A stretch of 64,000 bases of DNA from the NCBI GenBank assembly GCA_900079695.1, contig LT599022.1, forward strand, positions 772,287 to 836,286. The letters are read 5' to 3'. Source of the DNA: an uncultured Alphaproteobacteria bacterium (GTDB taxonomy: Bacteria; Pseudomonadota; Alphaproteobacteria; Rhodospirillales; Rhodospirillaceae). The translations under genes were made by a program, and so were the position numbers. Shown here piece by piece: positions 43,667 through 52,882 of this stretch (position 1 is its first letter; every line of letters begins with the position of its first letter). The notes under the pieces are model-generated. The model was given only the letters and a program-made list of their open reading frames with translations. It made no database searches and was not told where the DNA came from.

Positions 43667-45016
43667 TTACTCTCCCTGCCGCGCCGACTCCATCGCCGAT
43701 TGCTTCCGCCACGCCGCCAGCGCCGCCGCGACCGCCGCGACCGGACCGCTCCAGTCGCCCGCCACGCTCTGCCGAAACACCCGCGCCAGCGGATACCAGG
43801 GGCTCGCCGTCCCTTCCGCTCCCCAGCGCCAATCGGCCACCGCGGGCGTCAGCACCCAGGCGGGCAGGCCGAGCGCACCCGCGAGATGGACGATCGCGGT
43901 GTCGACCGCGATCACTAGGTCGCAGGCGGCCAACGCGGCGGCGCTGCGATCGAAATCGGAAATTCCGGCGGTGGCGTCGATGAGTTCGGGCCAGGCCGCG
44001 GTTTCCGCCCCCGCTCCGAACTGGAAATGGCGGAATTCGACGCCGGGCACCGCCCGTAGGGGCAGAACCGCATCGAACCCGGCGCTACGGCGGGCGTCGT
44101 TGTGGTGTTCGGGGTTGCCCGCCCACACCAGCGCGACGACGTTGCCGCGCCGCACCGGCGGTTCCGCCGCCAGCCATGCGGCGCGGTCGGCGCAGGGATC
44201 GGCGCAGCCGAGCAGCCGCGGCAGGTCGAGCAGCGGCGCATGCAGGTCGGCGGCGACCGTCTCGCCGAACCTCGCGGCCCGCCACGGCAGGCCGGGGCGA
44301 CCGAGGAGCGGCGCGAGCGGCGCGTGGGCGCGCACCACGACGCGACCGACCCGCGCCGCCGCGAGCCCGGCGTAACGCAGGAATTGAAGGGTGTCGCCGA
44401 CCCCCTGCTCCGCCTGCAGCAGCAGCGTCGCCCCGGGTGCGGGCGCACCGTCCCAGGGATCGCCTTCGAGCCTCTCCGGCAGCAGCGGCTGGCTGCGCCG
44501 CAGCCGCGCCTGCCAGAGCGCGAAACCCTGCGCCCAGCGTCCGGCCGCAAGGTCGAGCTGCGCCGCCTCGAACGCCGCCTCGGCGTGGTCGGGAACGAGT
44601 TCGAGAACGCGGCCGAACGCCGCTCGCGCCGCCTCGCGCCGGTCGAGATCGCGCAGCACCAGCCCAAGGGCGTACCACGCCTCGGGCTGCCCCGGATCGG
44701 CGTCTAGCGCCTCGCGATACGCGTCCGCGGCAGCGGCGGCGCGCCCCTCTCCTACCCGCGCGTGCCCGCGCCAGAGCCGCAGCCGGGGGTCCGGATGCCC
44801 GCGCGCGATCGCCGCCGCGGCGAGCGCCTCCGCCTCCGCCCAGCGTCCGAGCTGGAGCGCCGCGAGGGTGGCGTTCACCGCCGCGTCGGCGTGTGCGGGG
44901 TCGATGCCGAGCGCCTCGATCCAGCGGGCAAGCGCCGTCGCGCGGTCTCCACGCACGATCGCAGCGATACCTTCCGCGTGCAACGCATCGGCGAGAATTC
45001 GCGAATTCCTTGTCAT
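43667..45016 (-). CDS. TPR protein with glycosyltransferase-9-like domain
   Basis: A 449-residue cytoplasmic protein. The first roughly 170 residues are TPR repeats (for example AYREALDADPGQPEAWYALG). The rest resembles heptosyltransferase-type (GT-B) domains found in TPR-glycosyltransferase fusions: LLQAEQGVGDTLQFLRYAGL, GNVVALVWAGNPEHHNDARR and AACDLVIAVDTAIVHLAGALG. Such proteins often modify surface or flagellar components, but the target is unknown. The GGAGG before the ATG is only 2 bases away, unusually close. Confidence 0.8.
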   Translation of the reverse strand: MTRNSRILADALHAEGIAAIVRGDRATALARWIEALGIDPAHADAAVNATLAALQLGRWAEAEALAAAAIARGHPDPRLRLWRGHARVGEGRAAAAADAYREALDADPGQPEAWYALGLVLRDLDRREAARAAFGRVLELVPDHAEAAFEAAQLDLAAGRWAQGFALWQARLRRSQPLLPERLEGDPWDGAPAPGATLLLQAEQGVGDTLQFLRYAGLAAARVGRVVVRAHAPLAPLLGRPGLPWRAARFGETVAADLHAPLLDLPRLLGCADPCADRAAWLAAEPPVRRGNVVALVWAGNPEHHNDARRSAGFDAVLPLRAVPGVEFRHFQFGAGAETAAWPELIDATAGISDFDRSAAALAACDLVIAVDTAIVHLAGALGLPAWVLTPAVADWRWGAEGTASPWYPLARVFRQSVAGDWSGPVAAVAAALAAWRKQSAMESARQGE

Positions 45017-45118
45017 CTCCTCCCCGAGGGCTCACATTGAAATTCGCTCGGAAATCCGAGATCAGCATAGCCGTACACGCGAACCGACGGCAAACCCTGA
45101 CCACACGGAGCAGAATTC

Positions 45119-45535
45119 ATGGCCGCCGACTGGGTGGAAACCAAAACATTCGATACGGTGTTCGCCACCAACATCGCCTTGCTGACCGAGACCCGCGACT
45201 ATCTGCAGCGCAACCTCGCCCGCGGACAGACCGAGCCCAACGATCCGATCGCCAAGCTCACCGCCACGCGCGAAGCCTCTCGCCTCACCGCCCTGCTCGC
45301 GGAGACGATGTCGTGGTTGTTGCTCAACAAGGCGGTGAACAATTCCGAGGTGCCGCTCGACACCCTGCTGGAGGAGGCATCGGGTCTTTGCCAGAACATC
45401 GGCGCGAGCGATGCGGACGCCCCGGAGATCGTCCCGGATCTTCCGGAAGAACTCGAAGATCTTTACTCTAAGTCTCTGAATTTATTTTCTTCCGTTCGGA
45501 CGATTCTGGCGAGCGCCCGATCCGCCGCGAATTGA
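45119..45535 (+). CDS. DUF1465 protein, RcdA-like
   Basis: A 138-residue soluble helical protein. The pattern FATNIALLTETRDYL, then TREASRLTALLAETMSWLLLNKAVNN, matches the DUF1465 core of RcdA, the Caulobacter adaptor that helps ClpXP degrade the cell-cycle regulator CtrA. The rest is acidic, with a short Asp/Glu/Pro linker (about 100-113). GGAGCAGAATTC precedes the ATG. It is monocistronic and convergent with znuA. The family call rests on motif memory and needs a profile search. Confidence 0.7.
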   Translation: MAADWVETKTFDTVFATNIALLTETRDYLQRNLARGQTEPNDPIAKLTATREASRLTALLAETMSWLLLNKAVNNSEVPLDTLLEEASGLCQNIGASDADAPEIVPDLPEELEDLYSKSLNLFSSVRTILASARSAAN

Positions 45536-45542
45536 GCGGAGA

Positions 45543-46457
45543 TCAGCGCGCAAGACAGCCGCGAAACGCCTCGGCCAAGCGCTTGAGCAAAATCGCGTAG
45601 GAATCCACGCCCGGCTCCAGCCCGGCGCCGAGCGGATCGAGCACCCCGGGTTTGAGACCGAGATCGCGCGCGATTCCCGTCACGGCCCCTTCCGGCGCCT
45701 GCGCGTCGGCGAACACGCACACCGCGCCGTCGGCTTCGGCACGCGCCCGTACCTCGGCGAGACGGCGCCCGCCGATCGGCTCGCCGGGTTCGTCGGCCAG
45801 CGCCGCCACCGCTTCGAGCCCGAACGCCGTTTCGAAGTAGCGATAGGCATCGTGGAACACCACGAACCGCCGCCCGCGCACCGGTGCGAGACTTTCCGCG
45901 AGATCGGCCTCGAGCGCCGTCATCGACCCGGCGAAACGCTCGGCGTTGGCGCGGTAGACGGCGGCACGCGGCGGTTCCAGGATCGCCAGCCGCTCGGCGA
46001 GGGCGCGGGCGATCGCCGCGGCGTTGCCGGGATCCAGCCACAGATGCGGATCGTCTCCGCCCGTCCGCCCTTCGGCCGGTTCCGCGTCCCCCGCGAACCG
46101 CCGGAGCGGCCGATGCCGCATCCCCTGCGCCGCCTCGGCCCGCAGCGTGTGCTCGGCGACCCAGGTGGGAGGCATCGCATCGAGGGCGGCGCCGATCCCG
46201 CGTTCGAGATCCGGCCCGATCCACAGCACCACGTCGGCATCCGCGAGAACGCGCGTCTGCGATGCCTGCAACGCCCCGCGATGCGGCGACCGGTCGGACG
46301 GCAGCAGCAGCGCCGGAGGCCCGTCCTCGCCCAGCACCGCGGCGGCGATCCCGGCGAGCGGAGCGATGCTGGCAGCCACCTTGGGCGCGGCCGCCGCCGC
46401 CGGGTGGGCGGCGAGCAGAAATGCCAGAGCGGCGGGAAATGCGTCGCGTCGTTGCAT
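45543..46457 (-). CDS. znuA: Zinc ABC transporter substrate-binding protein (ZnuA-like)
   Basis: Periplasmic cluster-A1 metal receptor of 304 residues. A signal peptide covers about 1-25. Metal-ligand motifs: SPHRGALQASQ, DPHLWLDPGNAA and VFHDAYRYFETAFGLE. The His-rich loop typical of ZnuA is reduced to GMRHRPLRR. The ATG at 46457 has GAGGAG. It diverges from the Zur gene, which probably regulates it (inference). The membrane and ATPase subunits (znuB, znuC) are not adjacent. Confidence 0.88.
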   Translation of the reverse strand: MQRRDAFPAALAFLLAAHPAAAAAPKVAASIAPLAGIAAAVLGEDGPPALLLPSDRSPHRGALQASQTRVLADADVVLWIGPDLERGIGAALDAMPPTWVAEHTLRAEAAQGMRHRPLRRFAGDAEPAEGRTGGDDPHLWLDPGNAAAIARALAERLAILEPPRAAVYRANAERFAGSMTALEADLAESLAPVRGRRFVVFHDAYRYFETAFGLEAVAALADEPGEPIGGRRLAEVRARAEADGAVCVFADAQAPEGAVTGIARDLGLKPGVLDPLGAGLEPGVDSYAILLKRLAEAFRGCLAR

Positions 46458-46653
46458 CGTCGTTCTCCTCGGGGTACAGTCCGCTCCAGGCAGGGCCACA
46501 GACCGCGATCAAGCGGCGGGCCGGCCGATCGGGAACTTCTTACAAGAGCCGTTTCGGCGGCGATTTCAAGGGCCATGGCCGAACGAAGCGCGGGGGTCCA
46601 GCTCGGCCCGCACCCGTTTTCCGTAGCTTCACAATCGTAAGGACAGCCGCGTG

Positions 46654-47133
46654 ATGTCCGTGTTCGCACATCATACGCACGATTTCGCGTCGGACCCCGA
46701 CGCAGCACTCGCCGCCGCCGACGCCTTCTTTCAGAAGACCGGCGTGCGCTTCACGCCGCTGCGTCGTCGCGTGTTCGAGATCATCCTCCGCGCCGGCAAG
46801 CCGATCGGCGCCTACGACATTCTCGAACGCCTGCGCGACCACGGCAAGATCGCCGCGCCGATCTCGGTATACCGGGTGCTCGACTTCCTCATCGAACAGC
46901 GCTTCGTCCACCGGCTCGCCACGATCAACGCCTACATGGCGTGCGTGACGCCCGAGGATCCCCATGCCGCGCAGTTCCTGATCTGCCAGACATGCGGTTC
47001 GGTGACGGAAATCTCCGACCCCGCGATCGACAAGGCGATCGCCGAGGGAGCGAAGTCGGCGAATTTCCGCGTCGCCTATCCGCTGGTCGAGATCATGGGC
47101 GTGTGCGCAGACTGCGCGCGCAAGACCGACTGA
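46654..47133 (+). CDS. zur: Zur, zinc-responsive Fur-family repressor
   Basis: Fur-superfamily repressor of 159 residues. Winged helix RFTPLRRRVFEIILRAGKP through APISVYRVLDFLIEQRFVHRL, which differs from Fur at the DNA-contact helix in the Zur way. Structural zinc site: CQTCG and a C-terminal CADCARK. The GTG at 46651 immediately before the ATG at 46654 is an alternative start; AAGGA is upstream. Placement opposite znuA supports Zur. I saw no clear Zur box in the 196-base gap. Confidence 0.88.
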   Translation: MSVFAHHTHDFASDPDAALAAADAFFQKTGVRFTPLRRRVFEIILRAGKPIGAYDILERLRDHGKIAAPISVYRVLDFLIEQRFVHRLATINAYMACVTPEDPHAAQFLICQTCGSVTEISDPAIDKAIAEGAKSANFRVAYPLVEIMGVCADCARKTD

Positions 47134-47243
47134 ACCGGCGCCGCATCCGACACATCGCGTTTTTTCTGCCTCTTTCTTCTGCTGCACCGCGACCGCCCGT
47201 GCTAGCGTAGCCGCCTTCGACGACGCGAAAACAGGGGAAATTC

Positions 47244-48752
47244 ATGAATCGCAAGTGGATGGCGGCGCTGGGCGCGGTTGCGGCCGGCGCCTTGGCCGCG
47301 GGCGGATATTGGTACGTCGACCGGGAGTTGCGCGCCGCCGCCGACGCCGGTCTGCAGCAGATCAACGCGTTTTACGCGGCGCGGAGGCTGCCGCCGGTGA
47401 CTTACGAACGCCTGGAGACGCACGTCTTCTCGCTCGCGGTGACGCTCTACGACCTGCGTCAGAAAGGCGCGGTCAACGTATCCGCAGGCGAGCAATCCGT
47501 CGATTCCGTCATCGCCAGCACCCGAATCTCCAAGGGGCGCGGCAATCGCATCGACATGGAGTTCGAAAACGCGAAACTCGGCTCCCGAACCGCGGTGCCC
47601 ACCGACGGCCGGGACGCCCGGATGGAGAGCGTGATCACCATCGCGCACGAGCGGATCGACGGCTTCGACCTCGCGGCCCTCAAGACCGAAGGCCGCCTGA
47701 CCGATCCCTTCACCTGGTTCGACAAAATCGAGAACCGCGGGATCGCGGCGCACTTCATCGTCTCCGGCACGGTCTCCGACGACGAAGAGCAGCAGATCGA
47801 CTTCACCGCCGCCGAAGGAGGCCTCGAACCCGTCGACGGCGGCCTTCGCCGCGCCTTCTTCAAGGGCATCGGGCTCTCGACCTCCAGCGGCCTGAGCGTC
47901 GAGATCCGCTCGGCATCCGTGCGCCTGCGGCCCTCCGACGCGTTCGCCCGGATGATCGAGGCGACGACGCAGCAGATGACGCCGGAGACCGCGCAGGCCC
48001 TGCTTCCGATCCTCGCGGATGGCGGACGGGCCCTCGCCGGGTTCGCGATCGAAGGCCTCGACCTGTCGATCCCGGGGGTGGCGGAGCCTGTCCGGCTCGA
48101 CACCGCGAGCGTGGACGAATTGAACTGGCGGGACGGCATCCTCACGGACCTCGCCTTCCACGTCGACCATCTGAAGCTCGGCCTTTCCACGGTCGACGAC
48201 GGACGCGCGCTGTTGGAGGAAGCGGGGATTCGGGAGATCGACCAGTCCATGAATTTCGGCCTGCATTACGCGCCGGATGCCGGAACCCTCCGTCTCTCGC
48301 CGCTGACCTCGACCACCGAAGGCCTGCTCGCGGTCTCGCTGTCCGCCGGAGTCGACAACCTGCACCTGCCGAAAATCGGTCTCGCCGACGTCGAACGCCC
48401 GCAAGCCGCCCAGATGCAACTGGTCGCGGCGGCGATCAACGCGGTTCCGACGCCGGTCTCCCTGCGGGCGCAGGATCTCGGCGGCCTCAAGAAACTGGTC
48501 GCCGCGTTGGCCGCGCAGAACGGCGTGTCCGCCGACGCCCTCGCCCAGGAGTGGTCGGCGATGGTGCGGATGCAGGCGGGCGCGATGATGGAGCCCGAGG
48601 CGGCGGAGAGGCTCGCCGACGACGTCCGTGCCTTCCTCACCGGGAAGCCGGTCCTGAACGTCCGCGTCGCGCCGCGCCGGGCGCTCTCGTTCGCGGCGAT
48701 GACCGCGATGCCCCCGGCCCAGGCGGTGGAAGTTACGTCCTCCGCCGAGTGA
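47244..48752 (+). CDS. Membrane-anchored protein of unknown function
   Basis: A 502-residue protein with one N-terminal hydrophobic helix (about 7-25) and no lipobox, so probably anchored and facing the periplasm. The remainder is a long beta-rich region with repeated segments such as FSLAVTLYDLRQKG and GIGLSTSSGLSVEIRSASVRL, reminiscent of AsmA/DUF945-like envelope proteins, but I do not recognise a family with confidence. CAGGGGAAATTC precedes the ATG. Confidence 0.75.
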   Translation: MNRKWMAALGAVAAGALAAGGYWYVDRELRAAADAGLQQINAFYAARRLPPVTYERLETHVFSLAVTLYDLRQKGAVNVSAGEQSVDSVIASTRISKGRGNRIDMEFENAKLGSRTAVPTDGRDARMESVITIAHERIDGFDLAALKTEGRLTDPFTWFDKIENRGIAAHFIVSGTVSDDEEQQIDFTAAEGGLEPVDGGLRRAFFKGIGLSTSSGLSVEIRSASVRLRPSDAFARMIEATTQQMTPETAQALLPILADGGRALAGFAIEGLDLSIPGVAEPVRLDTASVDELNWRDGILTDLAFHVDHLKLGLSTVDDGRALLEEAGIREIDQSMNFGLHYAPDAGTLRLSPLTSTTEGLLAVSLSAGVDNLHLPKIGLADVERPQAAQMQLVAAAINAVPTPVSLRAQDLGGLKKLVAALAAQNGVSADALAQEWSAMVRMQAGAMMEPEAAERLADDVRAFLTGKPVLNVRVAPRRALSFAAMTAMPPAQAVEVTSSAE

Positions 48753-48758
48753 CCCGAA

Positions 48759-50060
48759 CTAATCGAAGCGGCGCGGCGAAAACGGGGAGAGTTTCTCCGT
48801 TTCCGCCGCGTTCTCTTCCACCAGGGCGGCGAGCGCCGCGCCCGCCGCCGCCGCGAGGGTCCAGTTGAGCGGCCCGTAGCCCGCCGACATCAAGATCCGC
48901 CCGCCGCAATCGCCGAGCATCGGCCGGGAATCCGGCGCGAGCCACCCGCGCGCGTTGGCCACGCGACCGCCTTCGTCGCGCCAGCCGCGCGCGGCGAGAT
49001 CGCGCCAGATGCGGGCATAGGCGGCGGCGATCAGATAGCCGAGTTCGTCCTCAGGTGCGCCGCCGAGACGGTGCGCGCCCGCCGCAACGATGCGGTCCGC
49101 ATCGTATTCGAGCCATGCGCCCGAGGCGCCGTCCACCAGCACCATGCGGGCGGGCGGCGGCACGTCCGGCTCCAGCGCCAGTTCCCGCACCAGCGCCCGC
49201 TCGCGATACGGCAGGCAGCAGTCGAGCATGTCGCGGCCGCCGCGGCCGCGCGGCCAGATCGCCGCCGGTCCGCCGTCCTCGCAGCGCACCACCCAGTCGA
49301 ACCGCCGCACCTCGCCGAGATCGGCGATTTCGACCTCGCCCGCCCCCGGCCGGACGGCGTCGGGCCAGTGGCGCTTGACCTGGGCGCGACGTTCGAGATC
49401 CGCCTTGAGGGCTTCGACGAAGCTCTCCGAGTTCACCACCACCGTCGCGCGGGCGACGCGGCAACCGCGCGCATAGCGCGGCGACAGGTGCGGAAACATC
49501 TGCGCCAGATCGTCGAAGCCGAGATCCTCGACCGCGCAGCCGTGACGGCGGCGAACGTCGTGCGCCGCCCAACCGGAAGCGTAGGCGCGCGCGTCGCGAT
49601 AGACGGTGACGACGTCGGCATGGTCGAGGCGATAGCCTGCCGCCGCCGTCAGCGCCCGATAGGCGGGCGCCGCCGCGGCGAGCAACCAGGCGCGGTCGGC
49701 GGCGGTCGCCTCGACCGCGCGCGGACGGCTCGACGCCACCGCCCGCAGCACCCAGGCGAGGAACTCCGGCGACGCCACCGCCTGAAGCCCGCCGCGCACC
49801 GCGTTGCCGAGCATCAGGCCGGGCAGGCCGAGGACGTAACCCGGCAGCGCCACCGGATCGATGAAGAAATCGCGGATCGTGCCGCCGGCGGCGTGCGGGT
49901 TGGACTGATCGCCGCGATACCAGACGACGCGGTGACCGCGCCGCAGCAGCGCCGAGGCGACCACCGCCGCGCCGACGTCGCCGCCGACCACCGCCACCGA
50001 ACGCCGGTCGGACTCCGCCGCCGGGGATGCGAAATCGGGAATCGTGAGCTGTGCGCGCAT
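48759..50060 (-). CDS. Divergent DadA-like FAD-dependent oxidoreductase
   Basis: A 433-residue protein of the DAO (glycine/D-amino-acid oxidase) fold. The N-terminal Rossmann motif is degenerate: VAVVGGDVGAAVVASALLRRG has Asp where the third Gly of GxGxxG should be. The C-terminal FAD segment LMSAGYGPLNWTLAAAAGAAL resembles DadA. It starts 4 bases after the stop of the Hpt protein, so it is probably in an operon with the response regulator and Hpt genes, an unusual setting. FAD binding should be tested. Confidence 0.8.
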   Translation of the reverse strand: MRAQLTIPDFASPAAESDRRSVAVVGGDVGAAVVASALLRRGHRVVWYRGDQSNPHAAGGTIRDFFIDPVALPGYVLGLPGLMLGNAVRGGLQAVASPEFLAWVLRAVASSRPRAVEATAADRAWLLAAAAPAYRALTAAAGYRLDHADVVTVYRDARAYASGWAAHDVRRRHGCAVEDLGFDDLAQMFPHLSPRYARGCRVARATVVVNSESFVEALKADLERRAQVKRHWPDAVRPGAGEVEIADLGEVRRFDWVVRCEDGGPAAIWPRGRGGRDMLDCCLPYRERALVRELALEPDVPPPARMVLVDGASGAWLEYDADRIVAAGAHRLGGAPEDELGYLIAAAYARIWRDLAARGWRDEGGRVANARGWLAPDSRPMLGDCGGRILMSAGYGPLNWTLAAAAGAALAALVEENAAETEKLSPFSPRRFD

Positions 50061-50064
50061 CGCC

Positions 50065-50667
50065 TCACCCCATCGGCCAGGCGGCGGTGAGGGCGGAGAG
50101 CCGCGCGGGCGCGAACACCACGACCGGGAATCCCACGCCTTCCACCGGGGCGCCGACCACCGCGAGATCCGGTGCGCGGCCGGGCGGCACGTCGGCGAGC
50201 GCGGCGGGATCGGCGAGCGGGAAGGCGAACCCGAGCCGTTGCTCGATCAGATAGGTCAGCACCGCCGCCGCCGCCGTCGGCAATCCGGCGAGGATCACCC
50301 GCGCGGGGGCCGAAAACGGCGCGTGGACCGGCGTTTCGTCACCCGTCAGCAACGCCGAGCGGGCCGGTACGAGGGCCGCGACCTCCTCGGCAAAGTCCTC
50401 GCACAAACAGCCGATCAGCGCGACGTCGCGAGGGTCGGGCGCACCCGCGGGGAGCGCCCGCAGGGAGATCTCGATCAGCGTCGCCACCGCCGAGAGCCGC
50501 GCGAACCCGGCCGAACCCGCCGAACCCGCGAACTTGTGGACGTCGAAGACGAGGCCGTCGCGCGCGGCGGCGGGCGCGGCGCACCACGCCTTCAGCGCCT
50601 CGGCGAATGCCTCGCCTTTCGGCCGCATCGCCGCAACGTATCCTTCCACCACCGCATCGAGCCCCAT
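50065..50667 (-). CDS. Hpt phosphotransfer protein with degenerate receiver-like tail
   Basis: A 200-residue protein. An Hpt domain occupies about residues 1-105, with His44 in FDVHKFAGSAGSAGFARLS, the phosphorylation-site pattern. Residues about 120-200 resemble a receiver fold in sequence (ARVILAGLPTAAAAVLTYLI and PDLAVVGAP) but lack the acidic pocket and phosphoacceptor Asp. GGGGGGAAGC precedes the ATG. It lies 18 bases after a single-domain response regulator gene, its likely phosphorelay partner. Confidence 0.75.
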   Translation of the reverse strand: MGLDAVVEGYVAAMRPKGEAFAEALKAWCAAPAAARDGLVFDVHKFAGSAGSAGFARLSAVATLIEISLRALPAGAPDPRDVALIGCLCEDFAEEVAALVPARSALLTGDETPVHAPFSAPARVILAGLPTAAAAVLTYLIEQRLGFAFPLADPAALADVPPGRAPDLAVVGAPVEGVGFPVVVFAPARLSALTAAWPMG

Positions 50668-50685
50668 GCTTCCCCCCGGAATCTC

Positions 50686-51072
50686 CTATTGCGCTTCTCG
50701 CCCCACCCAAACGGCGCGCACCGCGGCGGCGAGACGAAGCGGATCGAACGGCTTGGCGAGCCATCCCGCCACCCCTCCGAGTCCCTCCACCGCGCGCGCG
50801 GGATCCGGAACGGCGGTGAGCACCAGCACCGGCACCGTCCGCAGCGTCGGATCGCGCCGCATCGCCGCGACCACCTCCGCGCCCGAGAGTCCGGGCATGC
50901 CGAGATCGAGCAGCACCATCTGCGGCATCCACGCGTCGTGCGCCGCAGCCAGAAAGGCCGCGCCGCCGCTCCAGCACCGGACGTCGAGGCCGCCGAGCTC
51001 GACCAGGGCGAAACGCGCGATTTCGCGGATGTCGGGATCGTCGTCGACATACGCGAGGCGTTCCAGCCGCAT
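50686..51072 (-). CDS. Single-domain response regulator
   Basis: A stand-alone receiver of 128 residues. Acidic pocket YVDDDPD (Asp10-12), phosphoacceptor Asp56 in MVLLDLGMPGLSG, Thr in LVLTAVPD and Lys in WLAKPFDP. No output domain, so it acts through a partner. I prefer the ATG at 51072; a GTG at 51078 is also in frame. First of the operon receiver-Hpt-oxidoreductase, divergent from a histidine kinase. Confidence 0.9.
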   Translation of the reverse strand: MRLERLAYVDDDPDIREIARFALVELGGLDVRCWSGGAAFLAAAHDAWMPQMVLLDLGMPGLSGAEVVAAMRRDPTLRTVPVLVLTAVPDPARAVEGLGGVAGWLAKPFDPLRLAAAVRAVWVGREAQ

Positions 51073-51198
51073 CGGCACCTACTCCACCGGACTGCGAGAA
51101 TTCGCATTCTGCAAAGCAAAATGCATCAGACCGGCCCGACGCGCCACTGTTTTGCGCCGTCGGCGCGCCGAGCGCCGCGCCGCACCGCGGTTATCCCG

Positions 51199-51228
51199 TT
51201 GGAATTTGAATGACCGTTGCTTTACAAT
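51199..51228 (+). promoter_or_regulatory. Possible promoter of the histidine kinase operon
   Basis: TTGGAA (51199-51204) and TACAAT (51223-51228) are 18 bases apart, 56 bases before the kinase ATG. Confidence 0.35.
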
Positions 51229-51283
51229 GCCTAATGGCACTCCAAATGCATCTTGACGGGGGATCTACAACGAAACAGAGGCG

Positions 51284-52882
51284 ATGATGCAGACGGAAGC
51301 CGCCGGGAACGCGCGCGCCGGGAGATCCGGACGCAGCAACGACGCGTTCGACCAGTTCCCGTTTCCCGCCCTGCTGATCGGCGGCGACGGTGGAATCCGA
51401 TACGCCAACCCCACCGCGGTGGCGCTTGCCGAACGTCTCGACGGCGGGATCGAAACCCTGCTGCCGCTCTATCACGAGACCTATGTCGCCGAGGCGCGCA
51501 AAACCCCCGAGACCGCCGTCGCCGCCTGCACCCGCGCCTACGACTCCGATACCGTGCTGCAATGGAGCTATCGCGCCGACGGCGACGGCGTGACGATGTT
51601 CGCCGCCGACATCAGCGGCCTGTCGCAATTCGCCCACACCCTCGCCGCCTCGCACGACCGGCTGCTGCGCTCGGAAACCCTGCTGCGACGCTTCATCGAC
51701 CACGTGCCGCTGGCGGTGGCGATGTTCGATCGCGACATGCGCTACCTCATCGCCAGCCGCAAGTGGCGGCAGGATTTCGACTTCCTCCCCGACGACCTCG
51801 ACGGACGCAGCCATTACGAGCTGGTGGCGCCGTCGGAAGACGCGCGCGCCCGCCACGCCCTCGCGCTCACGGGGGAGGCGACGCCGCCGGTGGAGATCAC
51901 CTACGTCCGCCCCGACAGCGGCACCACCGAATGGCTGCGCACCCAGGCGCTGCCGTGGCGGCGCGACGACGGCGAGATCGGTGGCGTGCTGATCTTCGCC
52001 GAGACTATCACCGCGCGAAAGCTCGCCGAGGCCGCCCGCGCGCGCCAGCAGGCGGCGCAGCGCGAGCAGCAGAAGCTCGAAGCCATCGGTACCCTCGCCG
52101 CCGGGATCGCCCACGAGATCGGCTCGCCGATCCAGTACGTGAGCGACAATCTCGCGTTCCTCGAAAGCGCCGCCGCGGACCTCATCGGCCTGATCGGCGC
52201 CTACCGCGCCGCCCTCGACGGCGCGGGCCTTCCGGACTCCGCGCGCCGGGCCCTCTCCGACGCGGAAGCGCGCATCGACCTGCCGTTCCTGCGGCGCGAA
52301 TGCACCGACGCCGCGACCCAGGCGCGGGCGGGCATCGAAACCGTCAGCCGCATCGTCGCCGCGATCAAGACCTTCGCCAGCCCCGGCGCGCCCGACGCGG
52401 GCCCCACCGACGTCAACGCCCTGATCCGCGACACCGCGCTGCTCTCGCGCACGCGCTGGAAGCCCATCGCCGAGCTCGATCTCGACCTCGACCCGACCCT
52501 GCCGCTGATCCTCGCCCACGCCGACCAGCTCGGCCAGGCGCTGCTCAACATCCTCGTCAACGCGGTCCAGGCGATCGTCGACGCCGGACGCCCCGGCCGC
52601 ATCGACATCCGCACCCGCGACTGCGGCAGCCATGCCGAGATCCGCATCGAGGACAACGGCGTCGGCATCCCCGAAGCACACATCGGCCGGATCTTCGACC
52701 CGTTCTACACCACCCGCGCACCGGGCGGCGGCAGCGGCCAGGGCCTTGCGATCGCGCAGGCGATCGTCGCGCGCGGCCACGGCGGCGCGATCGTCTGCGA
52801 GAGCGCGCCGGGCGCGTTCACCCGCTTCACCGTCACCCTGCCCTACCGTCCGGTCGAAACGTCTGAGGAGCCCGCGCGATGA
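51284..52882 (+). CDS. PAS-domain sensor histidine kinase
   Basis: A cytoplasmic hybridless kinase of 532 residues with no obvious membrane segment. Two PAS-like domains precede the core (about 18-100 and 125-240). The phosphorylation site is His277 in GIAHEIGSPIQYV; HisKA is followed by the ATPase domain with N-box LLNILVNAVQAI, DNGVGIP, FDPFYTT and GSGQGLAIAQ. The kinase has a long insert between H-box and N-box (about 290-395). Its stop overlaps the start of the HDOD regulator (ATGA). Ligand unknown. Confidence 0.9.
   Translation: MMQTEAAGNARAGRSGRSNDAFDQFPFPALLIGGDGGIRYANPTAVALAERLDGGIETLLPLYHETYVAEARKTPETAVAACTRAYDSDTVLQWSYRADGDGVTMFAADISGLSQFAHTLAASHDRLLRSETLLRRFIDHVPLAVAMFDRDMRYLIASRKWRQDFDFLPDDLDGRSHYELVAPSEDARARHALALTGEATPPVEITYVRPDSGTTEWLRTQALPWRRDDGEIGGVLIFAETITARKLAEAARARQQAAQREQQKLEAIGTLAAGIAHEIGSPIQYVSDNLAFLESAAADLIGLIGAYRAALDGAGLPDSARRALSDAEARIDLPFLRRECTDAATQARAGIETVSRIVAAIKTFASPGAPDAGPTDVNALIRDTALLSRTRWKPIAELDLDLDPTLPLILAHADQLGQALLNILVNAVQAIVDAGRPGRIDIRTRDCGSHAEIRIEDNGVGIPEAHIGRIFDPFYTTRAPGGGSGQGLAIAQAIVARGHGGAIVCESAPGAFTRFTVTLPYRPVETSEEPAR

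Noticed and set aside
46458..46653. Zur box between znuA and zur
   Set aside because: No palindrome with the usual AT-rich Zur core could be found by eye.
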